Source: an uncultured Selenomonadales bacterium
GTDB taxonomy: Bacteria > Bacillota > Negativicutes > Selenomonadales > Selenomonadaceae
Assembly: GCA_946536925.1 (NCBI GenBank)
Contig: CAMNFC010000005.1
Location: 1 to 42,419 of the forward strand
Direction: 5' to 3'
Length of the DNA stretch: 42,419 nucleotides
Shown: positions 17,877 to 27,405 of the stretch, piece by piece
Numbering within the stretch: the first letter of the stretch is position 1
Layout of the letters: each line of letters begins with the position of its first letter
The notes under the pieces: generated by a model
The model's input: the letters and a program-made list of their open reading frames with translations, nothing else
The model's database searches: none
What the model was told of the DNA's origin: nothing
Made by a program: the position numbers and the translations under genes

Positions 17877-18725
17877 ATGCCTGTGCCGATAGATTTTGAA
17901 TTCACCGATAGAGTCCGCGACCTCGTCTCGACGATAACGCCGCTGGATATTTTTGACATTTTAATCGTCGCGGTGATCCTCTATAAATTTTATCAGATGA
18001 TCAAAGACACGCGAGCCATAACTTTGGTCAAAGGGTTGATGGTCATCGCCGCGCTCACGATAATTTGCGGGCAGCTCAATCTCCATGTCATGACGTGGAT
18101 TTTGCAGAAGAGCTCGGATTGGTTGCTCATCGCTTTGCCGATTTTGTTTCAGCCGGAATTGCGTCGCGCCCTGGAACACATCGGCCAAGGAAAAATTTTT
18201 CGACAGAGCGTCTCTCTCCTCGACCAAAAAGAAGCCGACGCCGTCGTCGACGAAATCGTCAAGACCGCCAAAAAACTTTCGCAGACGAAAACGGGCGCGC
18301 TTATGGTCATCGAACGCGAAATGAAATTGAACGATATCTCCGTCACGGGGATTCACATCGACGGAATTATTTCATCGGAATTTTTGCTGAACGTTTTCAT
18401 CGTCAACACGCCCCTGCACGACGGCGCGGCCATCATTCGCGGCAACAGATTAATTTCTGCGGCGTGCGTCTTGCCTTTGACGGAGAACCACGAACTTTCC
18501 ACGGAGCTTGGAACTCGTCATCGGGCGGCCATCGGTCTTTCCGAACAGTGCGACGCGCTGATTGTCGTTGTCAGCGAGGAGACCGGAACGATTTCCGTGG
18601 CCGAGGGCGGGCGATTGATGCGCCGCTTCGACGAACAAACTTTGGCGGCAAAAATTCGCCCAGCTTTCGTGGAGAAGAAAGATAAAATTTTCGGCTTCCT
18701 TTCCAAATGGAGGGACAGCAAATGA
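17877..18725 (+). CDS. cdaA: Diadenylate cyclase CdaA
   Basis: About 282 aa. It makes c-di-AMP from two ATP. Three N-terminal membrane segments are visible (IFDILIVAVILYKFY, LVKGLMVIAALTIICG, DWLLIALPILF), then the DAC domain with the DGA motif (about residues 182-184, HDGAAIIRGNRLISAACVLP) and RHR (about 214-216). The start is uncertain: ATG 17877 is close to GGGAG (17869-17873), GTG 17883 is better spaced, and TTG 17874 is also open. It overlaps cdaR by 4 bases. In Firmicutes c-di-AMP controls potassium and osmolyte balance and cell wall stability. Confidence 0.95.
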   Translation: MPVPIDFEFTDRVRDLVSTITPLDIFDILIVAVILYKFYQMIKDTRAITLVKGLMVIAALTIICGQLNLHVMTWILQKSSDWLLIALPILFQPELRRALEHIGQGKIFRQSVSLLDQKEADAVVDEIVKTAKKLSQTKTGALMVIEREMKLNDISVTGIHIDGIISSEFLLNVFIVNTPLHDGAAIIRGNRLISAACVLPLTENHELSTELGTRHRAAIGLSEQCDALIVVVSEETGTISVAEGGRLMRRFDEQTLAAKIRPAFVEKKDKIFGFLSKWRDSK

Positions 18726-19672
18726 CTCGGATAATAGAAATTTTCTGCCACAACTTTTTGCAAAAAATCATCGCGTTGATCGCGGCGTTCTTCATGTGGT
18801 TTTTCGTGATGACGGAGCAAGACCCCGAGATCGAAGACTCTTACGTCATCCCGCTTACAATGTCGAACGTGCCGTATGAATTCATTGCAATCTGCGACGT
18901 AAAAACCGTAAAGATCGAGGCGAGCGGCCCGCGCTCAAATTTCATCAAGTACGACGCGAACGCCTTCCGAATCTACGCGAACCTCGAAGGCCTGGAAGAA
19001 GGAGTTCATCAGCTGACGCCGCGGGTTGTCATGCCGCAAGGTTTTGAACTGATTGAAACTTCGCCCAACACCATCACCGTCAAACTCGATCCTCTGGTTG
19101 AAAGGCAAATGCCGATTGAAATTCGCACGGCGGGCACGACTGCCTCGGACGCGGCCGTCAAAGCCATGCAAAAATCCATGGAGACCGTCACGGTCGTCGG
19201 CCCGAAAAGTTTCGTCGAGCAAGCCGTCAAAGTTTACGGCACCTTGAATCTTTCGGGCAACACGTCCAGCTTCGAGGCGCAAATCCCAATGAACGCCGTG
19301 GACGCAAAAGATAACGTCGTTCAGCGCGTGCGGGTGGTGCCCTCCGTCATCACCGTTTCCGTCGACGTCGAGAGCGGAATCAAAAAACGAATCGTCCCGA
19401 TTGTCCCCGAACTTTCCGTGGCGGACGGCTGGGAGCTTTCAAAAGTTTCTGTTGATCCGGCGCAAATCGAAATCGTCGGCTCGGAGTCCGCAATCAATTC
19501 AATTGTAACTCTCAAGACCGTGCCTTTCACCGTTCAGACGGGACAAAGATTTTTCAAAGGAACGCTGGAGTTGCTCGTGCCCGAAGGTGTGAGCGTGAAC
19601 AGCGAGACCGTCACGGTTTCGGCCGAAGTCGTTAGAAAAACTCTCATGCGCGACGACGCCCCCAACCCGTAA
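18722..19672 (+). CDS. cdaR: CdaA regulatory protein CdaR (YbbR domains)
   Basis: 316 aa. One N-terminal membrane anchor (KIIALIAAFFMWFFVM) followed by an extracytoplasmic region of about three YbbR repeats, recognisable from blocks such as PRSNFIKYDANAFRIYANLE, VKLDPLVERQMPIEIR and VESGIKKRIVPIVPELS. CdaR binds CdaA and modulates its cyclase activity. GGAGGG and the ATGA overlap with cdaA fix the start at 18722. The usual third gene, glmM, does not follow; purF does, behind its own promoter. Confidence 0.93.
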   Translation: MTRIIEIFCHNFLQKIIALIAAFFMWFFVMTEQDPEIEDSYVIPLTMSNVPYEFIAICDVKTVKIEASGPRSNFIKYDANAFRIYANLEGLEEGVHQLTPRVVMPQGFELIETSPNTITVKLDPLVERQMPIEIRTAGTTASDAAVKAMQKSMETVTVVGPKSFVEQAVKVYGTLNLSGNTSSFEAQIPMNAVDAKDNVVQRVRVVPSVITVSVDVESGIKKRIVPIVPELSVADGWELSKVSVDPAQIEIVGSESAINSIVTLKTVPFTVQTGQRFFKGTLELLVPEGVSVNSETVTVSAEVVRKTLMRDDAPNP

Positions 19673-19675
19673 ATT

Positions 19676-19704
19676 TTGACAAAGACAAGCCGCGTGAATA
19701 TAAT
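19676..19704 (+). promoter_or_regulatory. Perfect consensus sigma-70 promoter for purF
   Basis: TTGACA (19676-19681), a 17-base spacer and TATAAT (19699-19704) match the housekeeping consensus at all twelve positions. It begins 3 bases after the cdaR stop and leaves an untranslated leader of about 50 bases before the purF ATG. No PurR-box or riboswitch fold is obvious in that leader. Confidence 0.9.
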
Positions 19705-19762
19705 TGACGCGCAAAAATTTTTCAGCACTCGGACTCAACAACTTTGCAAAGGGGTGGCGGCA

Positions 19763-21190
19763 ATGGATTTCGGAATGACTAACGCGGGCGAAAATTGCGG
19801 CGTGTTCGGCATGTACGACCTCGACGGCGGCGACGTGGCTCAAACGATTTACTACGGGCTTTACGCTCTTCAACATCGCGGGCAAGAAAGCGCGGGAATC
19901 GCTGTGACCGACACGGCCATCCGTCGCGACAAAGTTTTTTGCCACAAAGCTTTGGGTCGCGTCAATGAAGTTTTCAACGCTCAGAATCTGGCCTCGCTCG
20001 ACGGAAATTTGGGCGTCGGTCATGTGCGATATTCCACGGCGGGCGCGTCCACTCCCGAAAATTCTCAGCCGCTCGTCCTGGCTTACATCAAAGGCACGCT
20101 CATGCTCGCTCACAACGGAAATCTCGTCAATGCTCCGAGGCTTCGGCGTGAACTGGCGGCGGGCGGCGCGATTTTCCAGACGACGATCGATTCCGAGACC
20201 ATAGCCTATCATATAGCCCGCGAACGTGTCAAAAGTCGTTCCGTTCAAGAGGCAACCGTCCGCGCGCTGAAAAAAGTTCAAGGCTCGTATTCACTCGTCG
20301 TGGCCTCTCCAAGAAAATTGATCGGTGCCCGCGACCCGTGGGGCTTCCGTCCGCTTGTCATCGGCAAACTCGACAACGCTTACATCATCACCTCCGAGAC
20401 CTGCGCACTGGAAACAATCGACGCGGAATTTGTTCGCGACGTGGAGCCCGGCGAAGTCATCACCATTTCCCACACGGGCAGAATCGAATCCAATATGGAG
20501 CTGGCCTTGCCCAAAGAAAAAACCGCCCGTTGCATTTTCGAGTACATTTACTTCTGCCGACCCGATACGACCTTCGACGGAATGAGCGTCACGCAGTCCC
20601 GAATCATCGCGGGGAAACTTCTTGCTCGCGCGCACCCCGTCGAGGCTGATTTGGTCGTGGGCGTCCCCGAAAGCGGCAACATGGCGGCCGTCGGCTACTC
20701 CATGGAATCGGGCATACCTTACGGAATCGCGTTTACGAAAAATACTTACGTCGGCAGAACCTTCATCAAGCCGCAACAGTCCAGCCGAATTCAAAGCGTT
20801 AAAGTCAAACTCAACGCCTTGCGCGAAGTCGTCAGCGGCAAACGCATTGTCATGATTGACGATTCGATTGTTCGCGGCACGACCGGCACGAGAATTGTAA
20901 AAATGTTGCGGGAGGCGGGCGCGGCCGAAGTTCACATTCGCGTTTCCTCTCCGCCGTTTTGTCACCCGTGCTATTTCGGAATCGATATCCCAGGCCGAGA
21001 TCAGCTCGTCGCTCACAACCGCACCGTCGAAGAAATTTGTAAATTCCTCGGCGCGGATTCTCTCGGCTATCTTCCGATTGAGTGCCTCGACGATATGGCG
21101 GGCGGCCGACCGATTTGCAAGGCGTGCTTCACCGGCGATTATCCCATTCCTCCGCCGAACGAAGATATCCGCGGAGAATATCTGAAATAA
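19763..21190 (+). CDS. purF: Amidophosphoribosyltransferase
   Basis: 475 aa, the first committed enzyme of purine synthesis. The start MDFGMTNAGEN gives an 11-residue propeptide before CGVFGMYD, as in Bacillus PurF, where the Cys becomes the N-terminal nucleophile of the glutaminase. Further blocks are ALQHRGQESAGIAV, GHVRYSTAG, LAHNGNLVN and the PRPP loop VMIDDSIVRGTTGTRIV. Cysteines in ARCIFEY, PPFCHPCYFG and ICKACFTGD fit the 4Fe-4S ligands of the oxygen-sensitive type. AAAGGGGTGG precedes the ATG. It stands apart from other pur genes here. Confidence 0.97.
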   Translation: MDFGMTNAGENCGVFGMYDLDGGDVAQTIYYGLYALQHRGQESAGIAVTDTAIRRDKVFCHKALGRVNEVFNAQNLASLDGNLGVGHVRYSTAGASTPENSQPLVLAYIKGTLMLAHNGNLVNAPRLRRELAAGGAIFQTTIDSETIAYHIARERVKSRSVQEATVRALKKVQGSYSLVVASPRKLIGARDPWGFRPLVIGKLDNAYIITSETCALETIDAEFVRDVEPGEVITISHTGRIESNMELALPKEKTARCIFEYIYFCRPDTTFDGMSVTQSRIIAGKLLARAHPVEADLVVGVPESGNMAAVGYSMESGIPYGIAFTKNTYVGRTFIKPQQSSRIQSVKVKLNALREVVSGKRIVMIDDSIVRGTTGTRIVKMLREAGAAEVHIRVSSPPFCHPCYFGIDIPGRDQLVAHNRTVEEICKFLGADSLGYLPIECLDDMAGGRPICKACFTGDYPIPPPNEDIRGEYLK

Positions 21191-21208
21191 ATTTAGGAGG
21201 CTTATTAA

Positions 21209-22420
21209 ATGTTCAGCGATACTCACAAGGCTGCGGGCGTCTGCTATCCGCAAGGTTTCACGGCGGCGGGCGTTCGTGCGGGAATCAAAAAAAACGGCAA
21301 CCTCGACGTGGCTGTCATCTACACGCAAAAGGAAGCGGCGGTCGCGGGCGTCTTTACGAAAAATTTGGTCGCGGCGGCTCCCGTCCACCTGAGCAAAATT
21401 GTCGTCGGAACAGGCACGGCTCACGCTGTCGTGGCCAACGCAGGTTGTGCCAACGCTTGCACGGGCGAACAAGGAATTCGTGACGCAGAAAAGATGGCGA
21501 CCGTCGCCGCAAAAGAATTGAATTGCCGCGCAGATGATGTTATCGTCGCTTCGACGGGAATCATCGGCGCAAATCTTCCAATGGACAAAATGGAAGCCGG
21601 AATCCGCGACGCCGTGAAAAATCTTTCGCGCGAAGGCTCCGTCAACGCAGGCAACGCAATCATCACCACGGATACTTACTCAAAATCTTGCGCGACCGAA
21701 GTCGAAATCGGCGGCGTTGAAGTTCGTTTCGGCGCAATCGCCAAAGGTTCGGGAATGATTCGCCCCGACATGGCAACCATGCTTTGCTTCATCACCACCG
21801 ACGCGGACATCGACCAAAAACTTTTGCAAACCGCTTTGAGCGACGCAACCGAAATTTCTTTCAACTGCATGACTGTCGACGGCGACATGAGCACGAACGA
21901 TTCGGTTGTTGTCCTGGCCAACGGCGCGGCCGGCAATAAAAAAATCGTCGAGCGCGGCGACGACTACGAAAAATTTTTTGCGACGTTGAAAAATATTTGC
22001 GTGGAGCTGGCGAAAAAGATTGCGGCTGACGGCGAGGGCGCATCGAAATTTTTGACGATCAACGTCACGGGCGCGGAAAGTTTCGCGGACGCAAAAAAAA
22101 TCGGAATGGCCGTCGCAAACTCTCCGCTCGTCAAGACCGCGTTCTTCGGGCAAGACGCAAATCCCGGTCGAACGATTTGCGCCGTCGGATATTCGGGAGT
22201 GAAAATTCTTCCCGAAAAAATTTCTATCAAGTTCGGCGGGCTCACCGTTTACGACAAAGGACTCGTCACGAAATTTGACGCGGACGCCATGAAAAAAATT
22301 TTGGCGGCGCACGACATCATCGTTGACATTTCTCTCGGCCTCGGCGAATCTTCCGCCACGATTTACACCTGCGACTTGAGCTTCCAATACGTCAAAATCA
22401 ACGCGGATTACACGACCTGA
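21209..22420 (+). CDS. argJ: Bifunctional ornithine acetyltransferase / N-acetylglutamate synthase
   Basis: 403 aa, full length. It recycles the acetyl group from N-acetylornithine to glutamate in arginine synthesis. The self-cleavage site lies in KGSGMIRPDMATML, between Ala and the nucleophilic Thr. Other marks are FTAAGVRAGIKK, TSTGIIG-type ASTGIIGANLPM, and the C-terminal YTCDLSFQYVKINADY. AGGAGG precedes the ATG. It is 18 bases downstream of purF and ends five bases from the convergent decarboxylase gene, with no terminator between them. Confidence 0.97.
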   Translation: MFSDTHKAAGVCYPQGFTAAGVRAGIKKNGNLDVAVIYTQKEAAVAGVFTKNLVAAAPVHLSKIVVGTGTAHAVVANAGCANACTGEQGIRDAEKMATVAAKELNCRADDVIVASTGIIGANLPMDKMEAGIRDAVKNLSREGSVNAGNAIITTDTYSKSCATEVEIGGVEVRFGAIAKGSGMIRPDMATMLCFITTDADIDQKLLQTALSDATEISFNCMTVDGDMSTNDSVVVLANGAAGNKKIVERGDDYEKFFATLKNICVELAKKIAADGEGASKFLTINVTGAESFADAKKIGMAVANSPLVKTAFFGQDANPGRTICAVGYSGVKILPEKISIKFGGLTVYDKGLVTKFDADAMKKILAAHDIIVDISLGLGESSATIYTCDLSFQYVKINADYTT

Positions 22421-22425
22421 AAATT

Positions 22426-23880
22426 TTACGCCATGACTTGCAGCCGCCGAATCGTCATATCTTCCGGCCCGGTGATTTGGCAGCCCTTGCGTTTGGCGTA
22501 GCGAATGTAATCCAAAATTTCTTTCGTGATTCTCTCGCCCGGCGCAATAATCGGAATGCCCGGCGGATAACACATCAAAAATTCAGCAGCAGTCCTGCCG
22601 ACGGTCTGGTCAATCGGCAGGGATTTTTTTTCGGCATAAAAAGCTTCCTTGGGCGCGGCGTCGACGATCGGGTCAATGTATTCGACTTTCATCAGCCGCG
22701 ACGGATCTTTGCGATAAATTCTTTTGATGTCGGCCAGAGCAGAGACGAGCCGCTCGATATCTTTAACGCGGTCGCCGACGGACACGTAAGCCAAAATGTT
22801 CGCGATGTCCCCGAACTCCAGCTGAATGTCGTATTCGTCGCGCAAAATGTCATAAACTTCGACGCCCGCCAAACCGACCGCGCGAGTATAAATCGACAGC
22901 TTCGTCACGTCGAAATCGAAAACGGAATCGCCGTCGACGAGCTCCTTGCCGTAAGCGTACCAGCCGCCGAGAAAATTTATTTCGTCGCGGGCGTATTCGA
23001 CGAGCTCAATCACTTTGTCAAAAATTTCCTCGCCGCGCAGAGCCAAATTTCTCCGCGAAATGTCCAGGCTCGACATCAAAAGATAAGAGCCGCTCGTCGA
23101 CTGCGTGAGGTTTATGATTTGGTGGACGTAGCCCGCGTTGATATTTTTTCCCGTCAAGAGCAAAGAACTTTGCGTGAGCGAGCCGCCCGATTTGTGCATG
23201 GAAACCGCAGCCATGTCCGCGCCGACAGACATCGCCGAGGCCGGAAGTTTTTCGCTGAAATAAAAATGCGTGCCGTGCGCCTCGTCCGCCAAAACTTTCA
23301 TGCCGTGCGCGTGCGCGACTTCGGTTATCGTGGCAATGTCCGAGCAAATCCCGTAGTAAGTCGGATTGTTAATCAAGACGGCTTTCGCGTCGGGATTATT
23401 TTTTATGGCGGCGACGACGTCCGCAACCTTCATGCCTAGGGAAATGCCAAGCCGCGCGTCGACCTGCGGATTGACGTAAACGGGCACGGCTCCGCAAAGA
23501 ATCAGCGCGTTAATCGCCGAGCGGTGGACGTTGCGCGGAAGAATGATTTTGTCGCCGGGCTTGCACGTGGAAAGAATCATCGCCTGCACCGCCGAAGTCG
23601 TGCCGCCGACCATGAAAAAACTGTGCGCCGCGCCGAACACCTCCGCCGCCAAAATTTCCGCGTCGCGAATGACGCTGACGGGGTGGCACAAATTATCCAG
23701 CGGCTTCATCGAGTTCACGTCGACATCCAGGCACGCCTGCCCCAAAAATTCTGCCAGCTCATGATTGCCTCGCCCGCGTTTGTGTCCCGGCACGTCGAAG
23801 GGCACGAGCCTTGCCGCCTTCATTTTCGTCAACGCCTCCAAAATCGGAGCGCGGTCTTGCGTCAAATATTCGTCTCTCAT
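22426..23880 (-). CDS. Orn/Lys/Arg decarboxylase family protein (fold I)
   Basis: 484 aa, close to the length of the short Bacillus SpeA/YaaO type without the N-terminal wing domain. Visible marks are PFDVPGHKRGRG, a substrate loop near the N-terminus, FMVGGTTSAVQAMIL, ADEAHGTHFYF (Asp for PLP) and SMHKSGGSLTQSS with Lys230 as the Schiff base. The product would be agmatine, cadaverine or putrescine; sequence alone does not decide. ATG 23880 follows AAGGAAG. In Selenomonas cadaverine links peptidoglycan to the outer membrane, but that decarboxylase is of another fold, so a wall role here is only a possibility. Confidence 0.88.
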   Translation of the reverse strand: MRDEYLTQDRAPILEALTKMKAARLVPFDVPGHKRGRGNHELAEFLGQACLDVDVNSMKPLDNLCHPVSVIRDAEILAAEVFGAAHSFFMVGGTTSAVQAMILSTCKPGDKIILPRNVHRSAINALILCGAVPVYVNPQVDARLGISLGMKVADVVAAIKNNPDAKAVLINNPTYYGICSDIATITEVAHAHGMKVLADEAHGTHFYFSEKLPASAMSVGADMAAVSMHKSGGSLTQSSLLLTGKNINAGYVHQIINLTQSTSGSYLLMSSLDISRRNLALRGEEIFDKVIELVEYARDEINFLGGWYAYGKELVDGDSVFDFDVTKLSIYTRAVGLAGVEVYDILRDEYDIQLEFGDIANILAYVSVGDRVKDIERLVSALADIKRIYRKDPSRLMKVEYIDPIVDAAPKEAFYAEKKSLPIDQTVGRTAAEFLMCYPPGIPIIAPGERITKEILDYIRYAKRKGCQITGPEDMTIRRLQVMA

Positions 23881-23956
23881 GATTTTTTCTTCCTTAAAAA
23901 AATTTTTTTCGCCGCCCGAAAAGTTTTTAAGCCTGCGTTTAATCCTCCGCTTCAAT

Positions 23957-23989
23957 CAAAAAGCAGGCGACCTTTTGGTGCCCGCTTTT
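23957..23989 (-). terminator. Rho-independent terminator after sepF
   Basis: On the minus strand an imperfect G+C-rich stem (GCGGGC-ACC with GGT-GCC-GC, loop AAAA) is followed by TTTTT. It lies about 35 bases after the sepF stop and before the decarboxylase gene. Confidence 0.7.
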
Positions 23990-24023
23990 CATGTTCAATG
24001 TTAAAATGATTTCAACTCGCCTC

Positions 24024-24644
24024 TCAGTTGTAACGACGCATGGGAACTCTCGCGACAGCGTTTTCGTATTCAATGCCTTTGGGCACATACAAAACGATTT
24101 TGCTCGAAACCATCTCGGCCTGGCCGTCAATCATGTACACGGCTCCGATGATGAAGTCTCCGATTCGTTGCTGCTCCATTTCGTCGACACCCTCGAAGTT
24201 CACGATAACCGCGTTGTGTTTGAGCAGGTCGTCGGCAATTTGTTTTATTTGGTCGTCGAAATCTTTTGGCGAATAAATTTTCATGGTGAGCTGGGGAGTT
24301 TTGACGACGGCCAGGCTCGGTCTCACGGAGGCTTCGGAAGTCTCGCTGTTATAGGCCTCGTAGCGAACGCCGCCCATGGACGTGACTCCGTTTTCCGCCG
24401 TGGAAATCATGCCGCCGTTTCGAGTGAAGCTCGTCATTCCACCGGCGAAATTTGGAGAGAAGCCGCCGGCAGTTTTTTTCTCCGCCTGGAAAGTTTGCGG
24501 TTGAGCGGGTGCTTGCGCGAGCTTGGGTTCCTCGGTTTTGGCTTCGACTTTTTTTGTCTCTTTAACTTCGTCTTCGTCTTCGCCGGGCGGCTCCAGCGGC
24601 ATGATTATATCCGTCAACTTTTTTATCCAGTCCATCACTATCAT
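24024..24644 (-). CDS. sepF: Cell division protein SepF
   Basis: About 206 aa. SepF anchors FtsZ filaments to the membrane. The N-terminal amphipathic helix WIKKLTDIIMPLE would bind membrane. A disordered linker rich in Glu, Lys, Pro and Gln follows (roughly residues 20-75), and the globular SepF domain starts near residue 120 with KIYSPKDFDDQIKQIADDLL, VIVNFEGVDEMEQQRIGDF and IVLYVPKGIEY. ATG 24644 is 9 bases from GGAAGGG; ATG 24635 is possible. It has its own promoter and terminator. Confidence 0.9.
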   Translation of the reverse strand: MIVMDWIKKLTDIIMPLEPPGEDEDEVKETKKVEAKTEEPKLAQAPAQPQTFQAEKKTAGGFSPNFAGGMTSFTRNGGMISTAENGVTSMGGVRYEAYNSETSEASVRPSLAVVKTPQLTMKIYSPKDFDDQIKQIADDLLKHNAVIVNFEGVDEMEQQRIGDFIIGAVYMIDGQAEMVSSKIVLYVPKGIEYENAVARVPMRRYN

Positions 24645-24688
24645 AAACAATCGCCCTTCCGAAATTTTGTTTGCTTGTAAGCGCGTTT

Positions 24689-24717
24689 ATTCTAGCACAG
24701 CGTTTTGCAAATTGCAA
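24689..24717 (-). promoter_or_regulatory. Sigma-70-type promoter for sepF
   Basis: On the minus strand TTGCAA (24712-24717), 17 bases, then TAGAAT (24689-24694), which is preceded by TGC, an extended -10. It lies between the stop of the sigma factor gene and sepF. Confidence 0.75.
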
Positions 24718-24743
24718 AGGTTTTTTCAAGTTTTTTTCAGGCG

Positions 24744-25463
24744 TCAATAAAAATCTCTCAGCTTGAGCGAACAGTCGGGCGCGCGGAGTTTCCTTAAAGC
24801 TTTTGCCTCGACGGATTGGACGTTGTCGCCGCTGACCTTGAAAATTTTCGCAACCTCGTCGGGTGTTCTCATGCGCCCGTCTTCCAGCCCGAATCGCAGC
24901 GACAAAACTTTTCGCTCGTGCGGCGTCAAAGTGTTCAAAACTTCGCCCAAAAGTTCGCGCATCTGCAGACGATCCAGCCGATCAAAATGCGTGGGACTTT
25001 TGCTGTCTTCCACGAAGTCCGCCAGCGTCAATCCTTCGACAAAATCTCCTTCGAGCGCAAACGTATCTTTATCGTTATAAGTTCTCTCGTCGACGGGCGT
25101 GTCCAGCGAAACTTGCGCCGTACGTTCCATCTCGCGCAGGCCGCGAACGATTGCTTTTTCGATACATTCCTCGGCGTATTCGATGAAAGTCGCGGAGCCT
25201 TTCGTGGCGAATTTTTTTACAGCTTTCATCAGACCGATGTTGCCTTCTTGAATCAAATCGGAAAAAGGCACGCCCTGGCCGATATAATTTTGCGCGATGT
25301 TGACGACCAGGCGCAGGTTTGCGTTGACCAGTTCGAGTTGAGCGTCCTCGTCGCCGTCAGCCGCCCGAAGTAGCAGCGTGTGAAATTCCTGCGCGCCCAA
25401 AGGCGGTATTCGCCGCACTTCCTCCAGATAAAGTTGAGCATCCTCCAAAAATTCGTTCTCCAT
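24744..25463 (-). CDS. Divergent, shortened sigma-70 family factor
   Basis: 239 aa and RpoD-like in outline: region 1.2 (DAQLYLEEVRRIPPL), region 2.1-2.2 (LVNANLRLVVNIAQNYIGQG, FSDLIQEGNIGLMKAVKKF) and region 4 (LTPHERKVLSLRFGL, KALRKLRAP). Three things are unusual. The 2.3-2.4 block, FSTYATWWIRQAI in RpoD, reads FIEYAEECIEKAI (residues 93-105), so both melting tryptophans are gone. Regions 3.0-3.1 are missing; ERTAQVSLDTP joins region 2 directly to 3.2. The -35 recognition helix, TRERIRQIE in RpoD, reads SGDNVQSVE. It may recognise other promoters or bind core without normal melting. AGGCGGTG precedes the ATG; it lies downstream of typA. Confidence 0.85.
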   Translation of the reverse strand: MENEFLEDAQLYLEEVRRIPPLGAQEFHTLLLRAADGDEDAQLELVNANLRLVVNIAQNYIGQGVPFSDLIQEGNIGLMKAVKKFATKGSATFIEYAEECIEKAIVRGLREMERTAQVSLDTPVDERTYNDKDTFALEGDFVEGLTLADFVEDSKSPTHFDRLDRLQMRELLGEVLNTLTPHERKVLSLRFGLEDGRMRTPDEVAKIFKVSGDNVQSVEAKALRKLRAPDCSLKLRDFY

Positions 25464-25539
25464 GACTTACACCGCCTTTGCAAAGAAATTTTTTTCTGTG
25501 TTCGATACGGCGGCGGGTAAATCCTTTAAGTTTTACAAA

Positions 25540-27357
25540 TTATTTTCTGGCGTTTTTGGCAAGACGGCCGCGAGTCGTTCGGTCGAGGATGGCTTTGCGC
25601 AGGCGAATCGATTTGGGCGTGACCTCGACAAGTTCGTCGTCGTTGATATATTCCATGGCCTGCTCCAAACTCATAAATCTCGGCGGCACAAGACGGATTG
25701 CCTCGTCGGAATTGGAAGCGCGAATGTTCGTCTGATGTTTTTGTTTGCACGGGTTGATGTCGATGTCCATGTCGCGGGAGTTTTCGCCGACGATCATTCC
25801 CTCGTAAACTTTTTGGCCGGGCTCGATGAACATTACGCCGCGATCTTGAAGATTGAAAATTCCGTAGCCGGTGGTCAAGCCCTGCTCGAAGGCAACCAAA
25901 CTTCCGCGGTTGCGGCCGGGGATGTCGCCCTTGTAGGGTTCGTAGCCGTGGAAGATGTGATTCATGATTGCGTTGCCGCGAGTTGAAGTCAAAAGCTCGG
26001 AACGAAAACCGATCAGCCCGCGCGCCGGAATCAAAAAGTTCAGCCGCATGTAGCCCGCGACGTTTTGCATATTTTTCAGCTCGGCTTTGCGTCGACCAAG
26101 ACTTTCCATGACGGTGCCGGTGTAATCGGGCGGAACTTCCACTGTGAGATTTTCAATCGGCTCGAACTTTTGCCCGTCAATCAATTTGTAAACGACTTCG
26201 GGCTTTCCGATTTGCATTTCGTAACCTTCGCGCCGCATCGTCTCAATCAAAATCGAAAGGTGAAGTTCGCCGCGCCCGCTGACTTTGAAGACGTCGGCCG
26301 AATCGGTTTCCTCCACGCGCAAGGCCACGTTCGTTTGAGCTTCTTTGAAAAGTCTGTCGCGGATGTGGCGGCTCGTCAAAAATTGACCTTCTTGCCCGGC
26401 GAAAGGAGATGTGTTCACGCCGAAAGTCACGCTCAAAGTCGGCTCGTCCACGCGAATCGACGGCAAGGCTTCGGGGTGCTCCGCGTCAGAGACTGTGTCG
26501 CCGATTGAAACTTCACTCAAGCCCGTGAGCGCGACGATTTCTCCCGCTTGAGCTTCGGACGTCTCCACGCGATTGAGCCCGTCGTAGGTGAAAACTTTTC
26601 CGACCTTTGCTTTTTTGATTCCGTGTTCGCTGATGAGCGCGATTGTCTCGCCCGAATTTATTTTGCCGCGTTGAACTCGACCGATTGCAATTTTCCCGAC
26701 GTAATCATCGGCCTCAAGAGTCGTGACGACAAGTTGAAGCGGCGCGTCGGGTTCACCTTCGGGCGGCGGAATTTCTTTCAAGATCGTATCCATCAGCGGC
26801 TGAAGGTCTCGGCTCTCGTCGTCCAAATTTTTTTTCGCGATACCCTGTTTGGCGGCGGTGCAAATGACGGGGAAGTCGAGCTGTTCGTCGTCGGCGTCGA
26901 GCTCCATAAAAAGTTCGAGCACTTCGTCGTAAACTTCGTCCACGCGGGCTTCGGGACGATCAATTTTATTTATCACGACGATCGGCTTGAGCTTGTGCTC
27001 TAAAGCTTTGCGCAGGACGTATTTTGTTTGAGGCATCGGCCCTTCGAAGGCGTCGACCAAAAGCAAAACGCCGTCAACCATGTTCAAGACGCGCTCGACT
27101 TCTCCGCCGAAATCCGCGTGGCCGGGCGTGTCGACGATATTAATCTTGACGCCTTTGTAGAGAATCGCCGTGTTCTTTGAAAGAATGGTAATGCCTCGTT
27201 CGCGTTCCAGGTCGCCGCTGTCCATGACGCGTTCGGCCACCTGTTCGTTCTTGCGGAAGATGTGACTTTGTTTTAACATTGCGTCCACCAGAGTTGTCTT
27301 GCCGTGGTCGACGTGCGCGATGATTGCTATATTTCTGAGTTTGGAATTTACTTCCAT
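25540..27357 (-). CDS. typA: Ribosome-associated GTPase TypA/BipA
   Basis: 605 aa, full length. Translational GTPase motifs are [10 protein letters not shown] (G1), ERERGITI (G2 region), [10 protein letters not shown] (G3) and [10 protein letters not shown] (G4). EF-G-like domains follow, then the BipA-specific C-terminal part with [20 protein letters not shown] and [13 protein letters not shown]. TypA acts in ribosome assembly and stress or low-temperature adaptation. AGGGGG lies before the ATG. The sigma factor gene follows 76 bases downstream on the same strand. Confidence 0.97.
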   Translation of the reverse strand: MEVNSKLRNIAIIAHVDHGKTTLVDAMLKQSHIFRKNEQVAERVMDSGDLERERGITILSKNTAILYKGVKINIVDTPGHADFGGEVERVLNMVDGVLLLVDAFEGPMPQTKYVLRKALEHKLKPIVVINKIDRPEARVDEVYDEVLELFMELDADDEQLDFPVICTAAKQGIAKKNLDDESRDLQPLMDTILKEIPPPEGEPDAPLQLVVTTLEADDYVGKIAIGRVQRGKINSGETIALISEHGIKKAKVGKVFTYDGLNRVETSEAQAGEIVALTGLSEVSIGDTVSDAEHPEALPSIRVDEPTLSVTFGVNTSPFAGQEGQFLTSRHIRDRLFKEAQTNVALRVEETDSADVFKVSGRGELHLSILIETMRREGYEMQIGKPEVVYKLIDGQKFEPIENLTVEVPPDYTGTVMESLGRRKAELKNMQNVAGYMRLNFLIPARGLIGFRSELLTSTRGNAIMNHIFHGYEPYKGDIPGRNRGSLVAFEQGLTTGYGIFNLQDRGVMFIEPGQKVYEGMIVGENSRDMDIDINPCKQKHQTNIRASNSDEAIRLVPPRFMSLEQAMEYINDDELVEVTPKSIRLRKAILDRTTRGRLAKNARK

Positions 27358-27385
27358 AGAATTTCCCCCTAATCAGGTGTATAAT
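27357..27385 (+). promoter_or_regulatory. Candidate promoter for hypC
   Basis: TATAAT (27380-27385) is perfect; the -35 candidate TAGAAT (27357-27362), 17 bases upstream, is poor and begins at the last base of the divergent typA gene. The leader to the hypC ATG would be only about 15 bases. Confidence 0.5.
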
Positions 27386-27405
27386 TGCCCCGAGGTGATT
27401 TGAAA

